NCBI GenBank assembly: GCA_020441735.1
Contig: JAGRLQ010000067.1
Span: forward strand, 1-23,949
Length of the DNA: 23,949 bases
From: Nitratireductor sp.
GTDB taxonomy: Bacteria; Pseudomonadota; Alphaproteobacteria; Rhizobiales; Rhizobiaceae
Reading direction: 5' to 3'
Below are positions 1-7,096 of the stretch, in pieces. The notes below the pieces were generated by a model. That model was not told the origin of the DNA and made no database searches. It saw only the letters and a program-made list of their open reading frames with translations. The position numbers were made by a program, and so were the translations under genes. Every line of letters starts with the position of its first letter. The first letter of the stretch is position 1.

Positions 1-320
1 GCTGCCTCGGCAATGGCGCGGGCGCCAAAATCCTGTACCGAGGCCATGTTGTTGCGGCCCCCGGTATTGAAGGTGCCAGTCAGGTTGATCACCGCATCGG
101 CGCCCTGCACGGCGCGGTCTACCGACCACCGTACACGCACATTGGCCTGGATAGCCCGGATCTGGCCGAGATCGCCAAGCGGTTGAAGATGCTGGGCAAG
201 GTCTGGCCGGCGGCAGGCCACCAGCACGCGGTAGCCACGCTTTGCCAGCGCCCTGACAACATGGCGTCCGAGGAAGCCGGAGCCGCCGAAAATCGTAATG
301 CGTTGGGGAAGATTCTTCAT
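1..320 (-). CDS. NAD-dependent epimerase/dehydratase, NDUFA9-like (partial, 5' part)
   Basis: Reading the minus strand from the ATG at 320 gives about 106 residues that stay open to the left edge. The start MKNLPQRITIFGGSGFLGRH contains the Rossmann nucleotide-binding glycine motif GGSGFLG, followed by a basic stretch (VLVACRRP) that fits NAD(P) binding. Later parts (ADAVINLTGTF, then VQDFGARAIAEAA) are typical of the atypical short-chain dehydrogenases related to mitochondrial complex I subunit NDUFA9, which are common in alphaproteobacteria. A weak Shine-Dalgarno (CAGGG) precedes the ATG. The catalytic region lies outside the window, so the substrate cannot be judged. Family assignment is firm; cellular role is not. 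Confidence 0.85.
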   Translation of the reverse strand, partial: MKNLPQRITIFGGSGFLGRHVVRALAKRGYRVLVACRRPDLAQHLQPLGDLGQIRAIQANVRVRWSVDRAVQGADAVINLTGTFNTGGRNNMASVQDFGARAIAEA

Positions 321-522
321 GGTCGTTGCCCTGCAGAAATAAAACGGGTGCGCGGTAGCGCCGCCGACCCGTTGTCTGCCTACCGGTTAGCCGATTACGC
401 GGCTGTGGTCCAGAGCACAACCGGACGCAGGTTGCAGGCTGTCAACAGAGGCGATCTGCCACCTGCGGGCGCGCATTATTGTGGCAACGCCAAACGGTGG
501 AAAAAACGCCCAAGAAAACGCG

Positions 523-551
523 TTGACAGTGAAGACGGCACGGCCTAAACG
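523..551 (+). promoter_or_regulatory. Probable sigma-70 promoter of the tRNA-Leu gene
   Basis: A perfect TTGACA -35 box (523-528) is followed after 17 bases by TAAACG (546-551), a weak -10. Transcription would begin near 558, about 37 bases before the mature tRNA start at 595. Between 321 and 522 no gene is seen; the region also has to hold the divergent epimerase promoter. Confidence 0.55.
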
Positions 552-594
552 TCACGCCTGCTGCCGGGCGACCGGCCTGCATTACCCTTATTGG

Positions 595-681
<87 letters not shown>

Positions 682-977
682 TTTGTTCTTCCAAAGATTC
701 ACCACCAATGTCTTTGCCGGGATGCTTTTGGCGCCATGCAAGCACAGTTTGGGATTGGTGCTAGCTTCCAACATAGCTCGCAATTGGACCGCAAAGTCGG
801 CTAGGCTATTCTGGGAAATGTTAGCAAGTTGATGGTATTTCGCCTCGGCGCTCAGGATGCCCCGCTTATGGCAAAACAGTTGGGAGCTCCGCCTCCTTCC
901 GACCTTGTAAATCTCCCTAACTACCGAAGCTTCATTCGGCTTATGATCGGTGGAGCGCCCTCGAAGGTATTTTCTGG

Positions 978-1016
978 AAAAACAAAAAGCCCCGCTCTTC
1001 GAGAGAAGAACGAGGC
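978..1016 (-). terminator. Rho-independent terminator of the mini-island genes
   Basis: On the minus strand GCCTCGTTCTTC, loop TCTC and GAAGAGCGGGGC form a 12-bp stem in which two pairs are G-U wobbles, followed directly by TTTTTGTTTTT. On the plus strand the same two positions become C-A mismatches and there is no T tract on that side, so the structure is directional and points leftward. It lies about 170 bases beyond the stop of the ribbon-helix-helix gene, whose transcript it most likely ends. Confidence 0.8.
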
Positions 1017-1145
1017 ATGAGATGGGCGGTTGGCAAATGAGTGCCCAAACTAAGGAAGCGTTTGGCCCTTCACGTCCCAATTATATCATTGTCCGTCTTG
1101 GTACATACGAATTCCAGTGGACAACTATTAGGACATTGTGTTGAT

Positions 1146-1177
1146 AACTGAACCCGCATAATGCGGGTTCAGTTTTG
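1146..1177 (+). terminator. Perfect 14-bp hairpin with plus-strand T tract
   Basis: AACTGAACCCGCAT (1146-1159) is followed after one base by its exact reverse complement (1161-1174) and then TTG with further Ts. The T-rich side favours plus-strand termination, for instance of read-through from the tRNA-Leu promoter. On the minus strand it would sit in the 3' untranslated region of the gene ending at 1187 and might stabilise that RNA. Confidence 0.65.
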
Positions 1178-1186
1178 TTTCTGTCG

Positions 1187-2107
1187 TTAACCGGAGCGCC
1201 TGACGAACTGCGCGATGCTGGCCTTGAGGCTACGCTTGTCGACGCGCACGATCTTAGCCGCCTCGCCGCCTCGCTCAAACAACTCGTTCCGGTCGTCAAG
1301 AACGGCGTCGTAAACACACAGCGCCATCAGGACGACTTCGTCTCTCGACTTTGCCTTAGTCAGCGCCTTGAGACGTATTACCCGGTCCATGCCGCGCTGG
1401 TCCAGCACAAGACTGAAACGCTCAGGTTTGGAGGCCAGGGGCTGTGTGCCCGGCGTAGCTCTACCTTTGGATACAGAACCCAAGTCTAGGGAAGCCGAAG
1501 GAGACGGACCAGTGCCGGTCGGGATAGTCAGCTCATTGTACTCGTATAGAGCCCACTCGAACTCCCTCAGCGCCACGCGGACAAGCTCGCTCTTGCGCTT
1601 GACCTCGGCCTTATCAACCAGCCGGTCGATAAACTTGCCGGTGTCGTCGTCAACCTCCATGTGAAGCTGATGCTTCCTATCGGTGGATGACGGCGCTGAG
1701 CCGTTGCCCTCGGTGTCAACCTTCATCGGGATTACATTACTCCCGTAGTCGGCTTCGACCGTAGCACAGGCAACAGTCAGGGGATCGGACGTATCCATGC
1801 CGCCTGCGCCAGACATGCAGGCAGCGCCTGCCCAGCCGGTGTCGTGCAGCAACGTACCGTGGTCCTTGTCAAAGTAACTAGACATTGACTGTCTCCTTTC
1901 GTTGAGCCGGTCAGAGGTTCTATCAGGATTACCTGCCAACGGCGTGCCGAAGAGCAGAGAGACGGAAGTCCCCCCGATGCGCTGGAGCGTTTTCTTGATG
2001 ATTTCAAAAGTCTGTATCATGTGCAGCAGTTTTAGGACCGTAGAACTCAGTCCTAGGTCCATGCTACCAACAACTATGATCTGACGACTTTTCTGTAATT
2101 CGCTCAT
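1187..2107 (-). CDS. Protein with two ribbon-helix-helix-like segments
   Basis: From the ATG at 2107 the frame gives 306 residues. Residues about 146-188 (HQLHMEVDDD…RKSELVRVALREF) and 229-270 (ERFSLVLDQR…SRDEVVLMALCVY) each fit the strand-helix-helix pattern of ribbon-helix-helix DNA-binding proteins, which normally dimerise to form one fold; here two copies may lie in one chain. The start is uncertain. An internal ATG at 1885 (232 residues, MSSYFDKDHG) has a strong AAGGAG at good spacing, whereas the ATG at 2107 has only GGTGA. The upstream part stays open and has coding-like codon use, so either one long protein or two nested products are possible. It follows the 68-residue gene by 19 bases, and a terminator lies downstream. 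No family name can be given; a regulator of the element is an inference. Confidence 0.55.
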   Translation of the reverse strand: MSELQKSRQIIVVGSMDLGLSSTVLKLLHMIQTFEIIKKTLQRIGGTSVSLLFGTPLAGNPDRTSDRLNERRQSMSSYFDKDHGTLLHDTGWAGAACMSGAGGMDTSDPLTVACATVEADYGSNVIPMKVDTEGNGSAPSSTDRKHQLHMEVDDDTGKFIDRLVDKAEVKRKSELVRVALREFEWALYEYNELTIPTGTGPSPSASLDLGSVSKGRATPGTQPLASKPERFSLVLDQRGMDRVIRLKALTKAKSRDEVVLMALCVYDAVLDDRNELFERGGEAAKIVRVDKRSLKASIAQFVRRSG

Positions 2108-2126
2108 TGTCACCGGGGGAGCATCC

Positions 2127-2333
2127 TCATCCTGATAGCTTCTTGAGTTTCTGAGCGTCAGACCCAACGCCTGGATCATGTTCGATGACTTTCGTCTCGT
2201 CCACTCCGATTGTTGGGGCCTCGTTTTCGTCCACCGAAGAAGCCACTCCCATTTCCTCCCGATATTCCACACTCATCTTAAGACGAAGAGGGTCTACCTT
2301 GAGCTTCAGGGAGCGTTTTCTGAGCTTGCTCAT
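2127..2333 (-). CDS. Small highly charged protein of the mini-island (68 aa)
   Basis: The ATG at 2333 is preceded by AAGGAAG at good spacing. The product begins with a lysine/arginine-rich stretch (MSKLRKRSLKLKVDPLRLK), has an acidic middle (VDENEAP…) and ends DAQKLKKLSG. No membrane segment, signal peptide or known motif is visible. It is the first gene of the probable two-gene unit of the mini-island, 19 bases upstream of the ribbon-helix-helix gene. The function is unknown. The ribosome binding site, composition and position support a real gene, but its shortness leaves doubt. Confidence 0.5.
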   Translation of the reverse strand: MSKLRKRSLKLKVDPLRLKMSVEYREEMGVASSVDENEAPTIGVDETKVIEHDPGVGSDAQKLKKLSG

Positions 2334-2626
2334 ACTTTGCTTCCTTAGTTGGGTTCACTATCAAAAGATAGAGCTCGCCGGGCACACAGCCCAACATAGC
2401 CGCTCATTGGATAACACATAACTGTTATGTATTCAACCCGCACTAGTATTTGCTGAATTGTGGGAATCCGACATAAACGGAAATGACAAACTGAAAGCCC
2501 GGATGAGGCCCGCTTTGGATATTCGAACCTCTGCATAAATTTTGTTTTTCGGTAACGGCATGGGTAACAGGTAAAATCGCACGGCAGTTATATTTTTGAA
2601 ATCACTTGGTTAGTTGAGTTATGTGG
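2334..2626. other. AT-rich upstream region of the mini-island genes
   Basis: No gene is supported here. The region must carry the promoter of the leftward genes and contains the 15-bp palindrome at 2416-2430. It runs up to the right-hand direct repeat. Confidence 0.5.
2416..2430. promoter_or_regulatory. 15-bp palindrome, candidate operator
   Basis: ACATAAC-T-GTTATGT is a perfect 7+1+7 palindrome, 83-97 bases upstream of the 68-residue gene. Its size and position fit an operator. Autoregulation by the ribbon-helix-helix protein of the same unit is a natural but untested guess. Confidence 0.4.
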
Positions 2627-2647
2627 GTCCTCTTCTGGGCACCATTT
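2627..2647 (+). repeat. attR-like direct repeat
   Basis: This is an exact 21-bp copy of the tRNA-Leu 3' end at 664-684. No tRNA body precedes it. It is followed by a T-rich run (TTCTTTCC) that may be what originally followed the tRNA gene. Confidence 0.85.
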
Positions 2648-2741
2648 TTCTTTCCTGCTCACAACTGACTGCGCCAAGCTTGCACCGATTCTCGGCTGCT
2701 CTTCATAGCCTTGGATGATGGTTCAAAGAACTGCCGGGAAA

Positions 2742-3878
2742 TCAGGCGGGATAGCCCCATTTTTCGAAGTTTCGCCGCCAGTGGGCATGAACCATGGCTT
2801 TGGTTTGCCCGTCCAGATCACCGAAGGTGTTTTTCCGGTAGCCTTTCAGTGTTGCGGCATAGGCCTCGAGCTTCGGCATTACGGGCGCGAAATCACCGAG
2901 CGACAGGGCTTCATAAACCTGACCGACCTGACCAACCGGATCGCGCTCCAGATCCTCGAACCTCAGCTCGCAGAAATTGACTTCCGGGATCAGCGCAAGG
3001 TCTTCAAAGAAGGCATCATAGAGCCGCGCATAGCGGGTCAGTATGGCCTCGTCGAACCGCGCGGGATCGGGACGCTGCAAACAGGTCCGCCAGCTCATGG
3101 TGTCGAGGAAATGGCGCTGGGACAAAAACACCCGATAGGGATCGCGGTGGATATGCACGAACCGCGCATCCGGAAAAATCTCAAGGATGGTTCTGATGCG
3201 CGCCGTATGCGGCGGGGATTTCAGCAGCAGGGCGCGTTTGTCCTTCATGCTCAGCTTTTTGCAGAAAGTGAGCATGGCTTTCTGCCATGCCGCCACTTCG
3301 GCGCTGCCTGCGTCACGGAAGGAAAGGTATTTTTCGTATGCTGCTCCGTTCTGCGGAAAACAAAGGCCGAGATAGGGCGACTTAAGGGTCATCAGCAACG
3401 GACCCAATTCATCTTCCTGCGGCGAGCGAAAGTTCAGCGCCATATTGTCCATCGGCCGCTTGCCGGGCACCATCCAGGCGAAAGCCCGGCTTATCACCCG
3501 CTCAGTCGTCAGGAAGGTGTGCGGATTGACCACCTGATAGGTGTTGGGGAAGTTGAACCGAACATCGTCGCGGGCCAGCAGGTCGTGCAGCAGCGTGGTG
3601 CCGCTGCGCCAGTGACCAAGAATGAAAAGCGGAGGCTCCGTGATCTCCGATTGCCCGATCGCCTTCGTAAAGCGCAGGCGTTCGATGCCCGCCGCAGCTG
3701 AATTGTACAGGCTTGTCAGGGTAATGAAGACGGCCCGGTGAAGATAGGCCGGCTCAACGCGGAAGCCATTTTCAGCCAACAGTTTCAGCCACATGCCAAA
3801 GGGGAGGCCCGTCATGTAGGTGAAGCTGAAACTCCAGCGATGCTTGAGCCCTGTTGCCAAAACAAATTCCCCTTCCAC
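2742..3878 (-). CDS. Sulfotransferase family protein
   Basis: This 378-residue protein is predicted to transfer sulfate from PAPS to an acceptor that cannot be named. The 5'-phosphosulfate loop is LGHWRSGTTLLHDLL (about residues 87-101). The 3'-phosphate motif is HIHRDPYRVFLS (about 241-252). The start is a GTG at 3878 directly after an in-frame TGA, so the frame cannot extend further; no good Shine-Dalgarno is visible and TTG/ATG codons further in are possible. Full length agrees with bacterial members of the broad sulfotransferase family. It lies 64 bases downstream of the glycosyltransferase-like gene on the same strand, suggesting co-transcription and joint modification of a glycan or lipid, which is inference. 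Confidence 0.85.
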   Translation of the reverse strand: MEGEFVLATGLKHRWSFSFTYMTGLPFGMWLKLLAENGFRVEPAYLHRAVFITLTSLYNSAAAGIERLRFTKAIGQSEITEPPLFILGHWRSGTTLLHDLLARDDVRFNFPNTYQVVNPHTFLTTERVISRAFAWMVPGKRPMDNMALNFRSPQEDELGPLLMTLKSPYLGLCFPQNGAAYEKYLSFRDAGSAEVAAWQKAMLTFCKKLSMKDKRALLLKSPPHTARIRTILEIFPDARFVHIHRDPYRVFLSQRHFLDTMSWRTCLQRPDPARFDEAILTRYARLYDAFFEDLALIPEVNFCELRFEDLERDPVGQVGQVYEALSLGDFAPVMPKLEAYAATLKGYRKNTFGDLDGQTKAMVHAHWRRNFEKWGYPA

Positions 3879-3942
3879 TCAACAGATAAGGGAAGCCGGA
3901 ACTTTGCCAAAACGGAAATTTCAGCGGGTCACGGCGGCGGGA

Positions 3943-4806
3943 TCAAAGATGCCAGTATTCGGCGACGAAGGGAGCGTGGCGCAAGCGATTATGCGGCGTA
4001 CTGAGCACATCGTGGGGCTTGGTCTGACCGGCAAAGGATACGATTGCCTCGCCATGACCGGGCAGGCGCGCCTTGCCCCAGCCGGCCGAGGGTATGTTGA
4101 GCCCCAGATATCCGATGACCCGGTTGATGTGGCGCGCCGGCTCCTTGGCGCGACAATCGGTTCTGAACAGAATGATCTTGCCTTCGGGAAAGAAACGCCA
4201 GTCCTGCGGGGCAATCTGATCTTCCAGCCACAATTGCTCGGAGAAGCGGTTGCCCTGAACGCCCGGAAACCGGTGGGCATTGCCGTAGGGGTCGGCAATA
4301 AACCGGTCCCATATGTGGCAATGACTGCCAACGCGAAGCCGGTAGACTGCGCCATGGAGGACGTAGTCACCGCGTCGGTTGGGATGGCGGGTAATGATGA
4401 AATCCTCCTGCGGCTGTTCTGCCAGGAAATCAAGATTGCCGACGATGACCAGATCGACATCAAGGCTGACGACATGATCCTGCGGTCCAAGCCCCAGAAA
4501 GCCTTCGGAGAAGGTGAAGATCTTCGGGCCGTTGCCCGGCAGGTTGCGCGGCAGGTCGTGCACATGGATGCCCTGACAAAGCCCCGCCGAATCATCGGTA
4601 ATGCAGTGAAAAGCATGGGGGATGGTCAGGTTGCGCTGCACCATGGCGTGCAGGATGTTGACCTCCTCAGCCGAGTAGCCTTTGCCCCATTTGTAGCAGA
4701 CGATATGCAGGAACGGTATCATGCGCTTCACACCGCTGTTGCCGGATGACAGTGCCCTGAATGCGATTTGCGACAGCCCGATGACAGTAAGCAGGATGCT
4801 TCCCAT
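3943..4806 (-). CDS. Glycosyltransferase-like protein (GT-A type)
   Basis: The 287-residue product begins with a short hydrophobic stretch (ILLTVIGLSQIAF), then HIVCYKWGKGYSAEEVNILH and a segment ending VSLDVDLVIVGNLDFL (D116-V-D118). The DxD followed by a hydrophobic strand is the metal and nucleotide-sugar binding signature of GT-A glycosyltransferases such as family GT8. The hydrophobic N-terminus could be a membrane anchor. A second start at residue 29 (MIPFLHIV) would remove it, and neither start has a strong ribosome binding site. It probably heads a two-gene unit with the sulfotransferase downstream and is divergent from the sulfatase gene. Donor and acceptor are unknown; some relatives are annotated only as hypothetical. 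Confidence 0.65.
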   Translation of the reverse strand: MGSILLTVIGLSQIAFRALSSGNSGVKRMIPFLHIVCYKWGKGYSAEEVNILHAMVQRNLTIPHAFHCITDDSAGLCQGIHVHDLPRNLPGNGPKIFTFSEGFLGLGPQDHVVSLDVDLVIVGNLDFLAEQPQEDFIITRHPNRRGDYVLHGAVYRLRVGSHCHIWDRFIADPYGNAHRFPGVQGNRFSEQLWLEDQIAPQDWRFFPEGKIILFRTDCRAKEPARHINRVIGYLGLNIPSAGWGKARLPGHGEAIVSFAGQTKPHDVLSTPHNRLRHAPFVAEYWHL

Positions 4807-4814
4807 GGCCGGCA

Positions 4815-4847
4815 GCCTGTCAGAAGGGAAGTTTGTCTGTGACAGGC
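4815..4847. promoter_or_regulatory. Inverted repeat in the divergent region
   Basis: GCCTGTCA (4815-4822) and TGACAGGC (4840-4847) are perfect inverted copies separated by 17 bases, starting nine bases upstream of the glycosyltransferase ATG at 4806. It may be a repressor site or a leader hairpin. It does not have the direct-repeat spacing of a Pho box. Confidence 0.35.
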
Positions 4848-4904
4848 CAAGAAAGACTTGAGCGGGCGTTTGTCTGCAGCTTACATGCAGTCTCCCGGAT
4901 AACT

Positions 4905-4940
4905 TTCAAGCTTGGCTTCAAGCCGGGCTTCAAGTTTGGC
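4905..4940 (+). repeat. Three tandem 12-bp repeats before the sulfatase gene
   Basis: TTCAAGCTTGGC, TTCAAGCCGGGC and TTCAAGTTTGGC follow each other without a gap, ending 11 bases before the ATG at 4952. Only the three bases after TTCAAG vary. They could be regulator sites or simple replication slippage; the region is not an in-frame extension of the sulfatase because no start codon lies upstream in frame. Confidence 0.7.
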
Positions 4941-4951
4941 AGCTTGCGAAT

Positions 4952-6463
4952 ATGGAGCCGCGCCCTGTGAAAAACCGCAAGAACGTTCTCTTCATCGTTC
5001 TCGACCAGTTCCGCGCAGACTGCCTTGCCGGTGCCTTCGGCAATCATGTGCCGCTGCCCAATCTACGTGGATTCATGGCCGAGGCGGCGACCTTCAACAA
5101 CCATGTTTCGGTAACGAGCCCTTGCGGGCCGGCGCGGGCTTCGCTGCTGACCGGGCAATATGCGATGAACCACCGCTCGGTCCGCAACGGCACCCCCCTG
5201 CCGCATGACAAGCCCAATCTGGCGGGCGAGACGCGCAAGGCCGGCTATCTGCCGCTCCTTTTCGGCTATACCGACACCACGATGGACCCGCGTGTTTTTG
5301 ATGCCGGTGATCCGGTGCTGCATTCCTACGAACAGGTCATGCCCGGCTTCGTTGAAGCGCTGGAAATGCGGCTGGAGGAAAGCTGGCCGTGGCGCGCGCA
5401 TCTTGAAGCTAAGGGATACAAGGTGCCCGGCTATCCCGAAATCTTCCGCCCGGCTGGCGGCGAGCCGGACAGCCCGGCGCTCTACAGAGCGGAGGACAGC
5501 GACACGGCGTTTCTGACTGATCGGGTCATCAGCGACCTGCTCGCCCGTCCCAAGGGCTGGTTCGGCCATGTTACCTATATCCGCCCGCACCCGCCCTTTG
5601 TCGCGCCCGAACCCTACAACCGGATGGTCGATCCGGCCGGGTTACCAGCGGCGAAGACAGGTGCCGAAGGTGACAGCGAGCATCCCTATCTCGCCCCGGC
5701 GCGGGCAAGGGAGCCGATTGCTTCCACCGTGATCGGGTTTCCGGATTTGGAGCCAACGGCGGAGAACATCGCCATGATACGGGCGATCTATCTGGGACTT
5801 GCCGCCGAGGTCGATCATCACTTCGGGCGAATTCTTGCCGCACTGAAATCCGCCGGACTGTATGAGGACACAATTCTGGTGGTCAGTGGAGACCATGGCG
5901 AGATGCTTGGCGATTACGGTTTGTGGGGAAAGCACAGCTATCACGATGCGGCCTTCCGCGTGCCGCTGATCATCCGCGATCCCGGCCGCAACGCGATGGC
6001 AGGAAAAGCCTTCAACCTCCCCAGCGAATCCGTCGACGTCGCCCCGACACTGCTCGACATGATCGGCGCAGACGTCCCCGACACGATGGACGGTGTGAGC
6101 CTGGTGCCCTTGCTGGAGGGCGAACCCCCCGGCGACTGGCGGCGCTATTCCTATTCCGAACTGGAATTCGGAAATCCGCTACATCCAAGCCTGCCCCAGA
6201 AGGCGCTTGGTCTCACCAGTGATCAAAGCAGCCTCGCCGTCATCCGTGACGAGCGCTACAATCTGGTTCATTTCAATGGTGGCCTGCCGCCGCTGCTGTT
6301 TGACATGGCCGGCGAAGGGGAAGCACGCGACATTTCCCGCGAACCGGGTTCGCAGGACATTGTGTTGCGGATGACCCGGGCGATGCTCGATCACCGCATG
6401 ACGCATGGAGAAGGCCGGTTCTCGCGCACAATGGTCACTGCGAAAGGCGTCATCAGAAAGTGA
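4952..6463 (+). CDS. Sulfatase-superfamily hydrolase, phosphonate monoester hydrolase-like
   Basis: This 503-residue enzyme has the formylglycine motif C58-G-P-A-R62 (TSPCGPARASLLTG), a Cys-type site matured by formylglycine-generating enzyme. Metal and active-site positions are seen at D18 (IVLDQFRAD), D314-H315 (SGDHGE) and K327 (WGKHSY), with H213 in YIRPHPPF. The layout, including MNHRSVRN after the motif and PPLLFD near the C-terminus, resembles from memory the phosphonate monoester hydrolase/arylsulfatase group of Rhizobium and Burkholderia more than ordinary arylsulfatases. Such enzymes hydrolyse phosphonate and phosphate diesters and sulfate esters promiscuously. One difference from the PMH reference is an Asp at 108, where those enzymes have Thr after the GYT motif. 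No signal peptide, so cytoplasmic. A GTG at 4967 preceded by GGAG is a plausible alternative start. Choline-sulfatase-like or other sulfatase activity remains possible. Confidence 0.8.
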   Translation: MEPRPVKNRKNVLFIVLDQFRADCLAGAFGNHVPLPNLRGFMAEAATFNNHVSVTSPCGPARASLLTGQYAMNHRSVRNGTPLPHDKPNLAGETRKAGYLPLLFGYTDTTMDPRVFDAGDPVLHSYEQVMPGFVEALEMRLEESWPWRAHLEAKGYKVPGYPEIFRPAGGEPDSPALYRAEDSDTAFLTDRVISDLLARPKGWFGHVTYIRPHPPFVAPEPYNRMVDPAGLPAAKTGAEGDSEHPYLAPARAREPIASTVIGFPDLEPTAENIAMIRAIYLGLAAEVDHHFGRILAALKSAGLYEDTILVVSGDHGEMLGDYGLWGKHSYHDAAFRVPLIIRDPGRNAMAGKAFNLPSESVDVAPTLLDMIGADVPDTMDGVSLVPLLEGEPPGDWRRYSYSELEFGNPLHPSLPQKALGLTSDQSSLAVIRDERYNLVHFNGGLPPLLFDMAGEGEARDISREPGSQDIVLRMTRAMLDHRMTHGEGRFSRTMVTAKGVIRK

Positions 6464-6717
6464 GGCCGCGCCGCGCTTTCTGTATTGCGTCATAAAACTG
6501 TTACCGGTCATGGGCAAATCTTGACGCGTCTTGAGGATTTCGTTTCCGGTTGCAACCAGTTATCGGGGACGAAGGCCATAAGGCTTCGTGGCGTGCGCAG
6601 ACCGGTGACCGGAATCTTTTCCGATATGAAGCGCTCTCCTCCACCCTCTCCCGCGACAGGGAATCCGGCCAACATCAAGTAAAATCGGGATTCGCCTATA
6701 ACTGTGACAGATAGAGC

Positions 6718-6743
6718 GATACAATTTATCGATTTTACAGATG
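6718..6743 (+). promoter_or_regulatory. Shared LysR-type operator candidate upstream of the ABC importer
   Basis: The block reads GATACA, three variable bases, then TATCGATTTTACAGATG. The 17-mer is identical, and GATACA equally spaced, to the site upstream of phnW on the minus strand (20902-20927), giving 23 of 26 matches. It contains the inverted half-sites GATA-N5-TATC and a T-N11-A core, as expected for LysR-type regulators. The site lies 354-379 bases upstream of the substrate-binding protein ATG. Confidence 0.7.
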
Positions 6744-6898
6744 AACGGACCGCCGTGCATCATGAGGCGGCCCCCGGTCCCGGGCAGTGGAGGAGGAGAA
6801 CTTCACAAACTACCGGCCGTCTGTTCTGCTGCGCCTCAATCAAGGCAGGTCGCACTGGCTTGCCTGTCTGGTCCGCAGAGTCCTGCCCCGTTGGCTAC

Positions 6899-6926
6899 TT
6901 GACGGAATTTTGCAGCAGGGAATAGT
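6899..6926 (+). promoter_or_regulatory. Possible sigma-70 promoter of the ABC importer
   Basis: TTGACG (6899-6904) and AATAGT (6921-6926) are separated by 16 bases. The match is moderate; it lies about 170 bases upstream of the ATG and about 155 bases downstream of the shared operator block, too far for direct classical activation. Confidence 0.3.
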
Positions 6927-7020
6927 CTTCTGGCGGCTTCGTCTTATGGGCAGAGCTGCGGAAGCCGTTTCCGGATTTCGCAGGTAGACTTGGCCAGACA
7001 GTAAACCGGACCACTGGGTG

Positions 7021-7039
7021 CCAACGCCGTTGGCGTTGG
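7021..7039 (+). promoter_or_regulatory. Leader hairpin upstream of the substrate-binding protein
   Basis: CCAACGCC and GGCGTTGG are perfect inverted copies separated by GTT, 58 bases before the ATG at 7097. There is no T tract, so it is not an obvious terminator; it may affect translation or RNA stability, or be an operator. Confidence 0.4.
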
Positions 7040-7096
7040 TGGAATGTTGGTTCGCCCGAAATGCAGGTGCATGGGGCGTAATGTGGAGGTTACAGA

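Larger units (their letters stand above)
685..1186. other. Gene-poor left part of the mini-island
   Basis: No convincing gene was found in these 500 bases. The longest frames here either run backwards through the tRNA or lack a ribosome binding site. The stretch holds two hairpins, at 978-1016 and 1146-1177, listed separately. It forms the 3' side of the minus-strand transcription unit that ends at 1187. Confidence 0.5.
6464..7096. other. 633-bp intergenic leader before the ABC importer
   Basis: No gene is supported here: the open frames lack plausible starts and protein-like composition. The stretch carries the shared 26-bp regulatory block (6718-6743), a possible promoter (6899-6926), a hairpin (7021-7039) and, at the end, the GGAGGT ribosome binding site of the substrate-binding protein. 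If transcription starts just after the 26-bp block, the leader RNA would be more than 300 bases long. Confidence 0.6.

Noticed and set aside
2490..2516. AAAGCC…GGCCCGCTTT as a terminator before the mini-island genes
   Set aside because: The two arms do not pair in register beyond five bases and no T tract follows.
2715..3701. 328-codon plus-strand frame
   Set aside because: Lies wholly opposite the sulfotransferase, whose PAPS motifs are clear; a shadow frame.
3820..4749. 309-codon plus-strand frame
   Set aside because: Opposite the glycosyltransferase-like gene, no domain or start signal.
4815..4847. Pho box upstream of the glycosyltransferase gene
   Set aside because: The two CTGT elements are arranged as an inverted repeat with a 17-base spacer, not as direct repeats of a Pho box.
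6453..6480. CAGAAAG/CTTTCTG inverted repeat at the sulfatase stop codon as a terminator
   Set aside because: It spans the stop codon with a 15-base loop and has no T tract.
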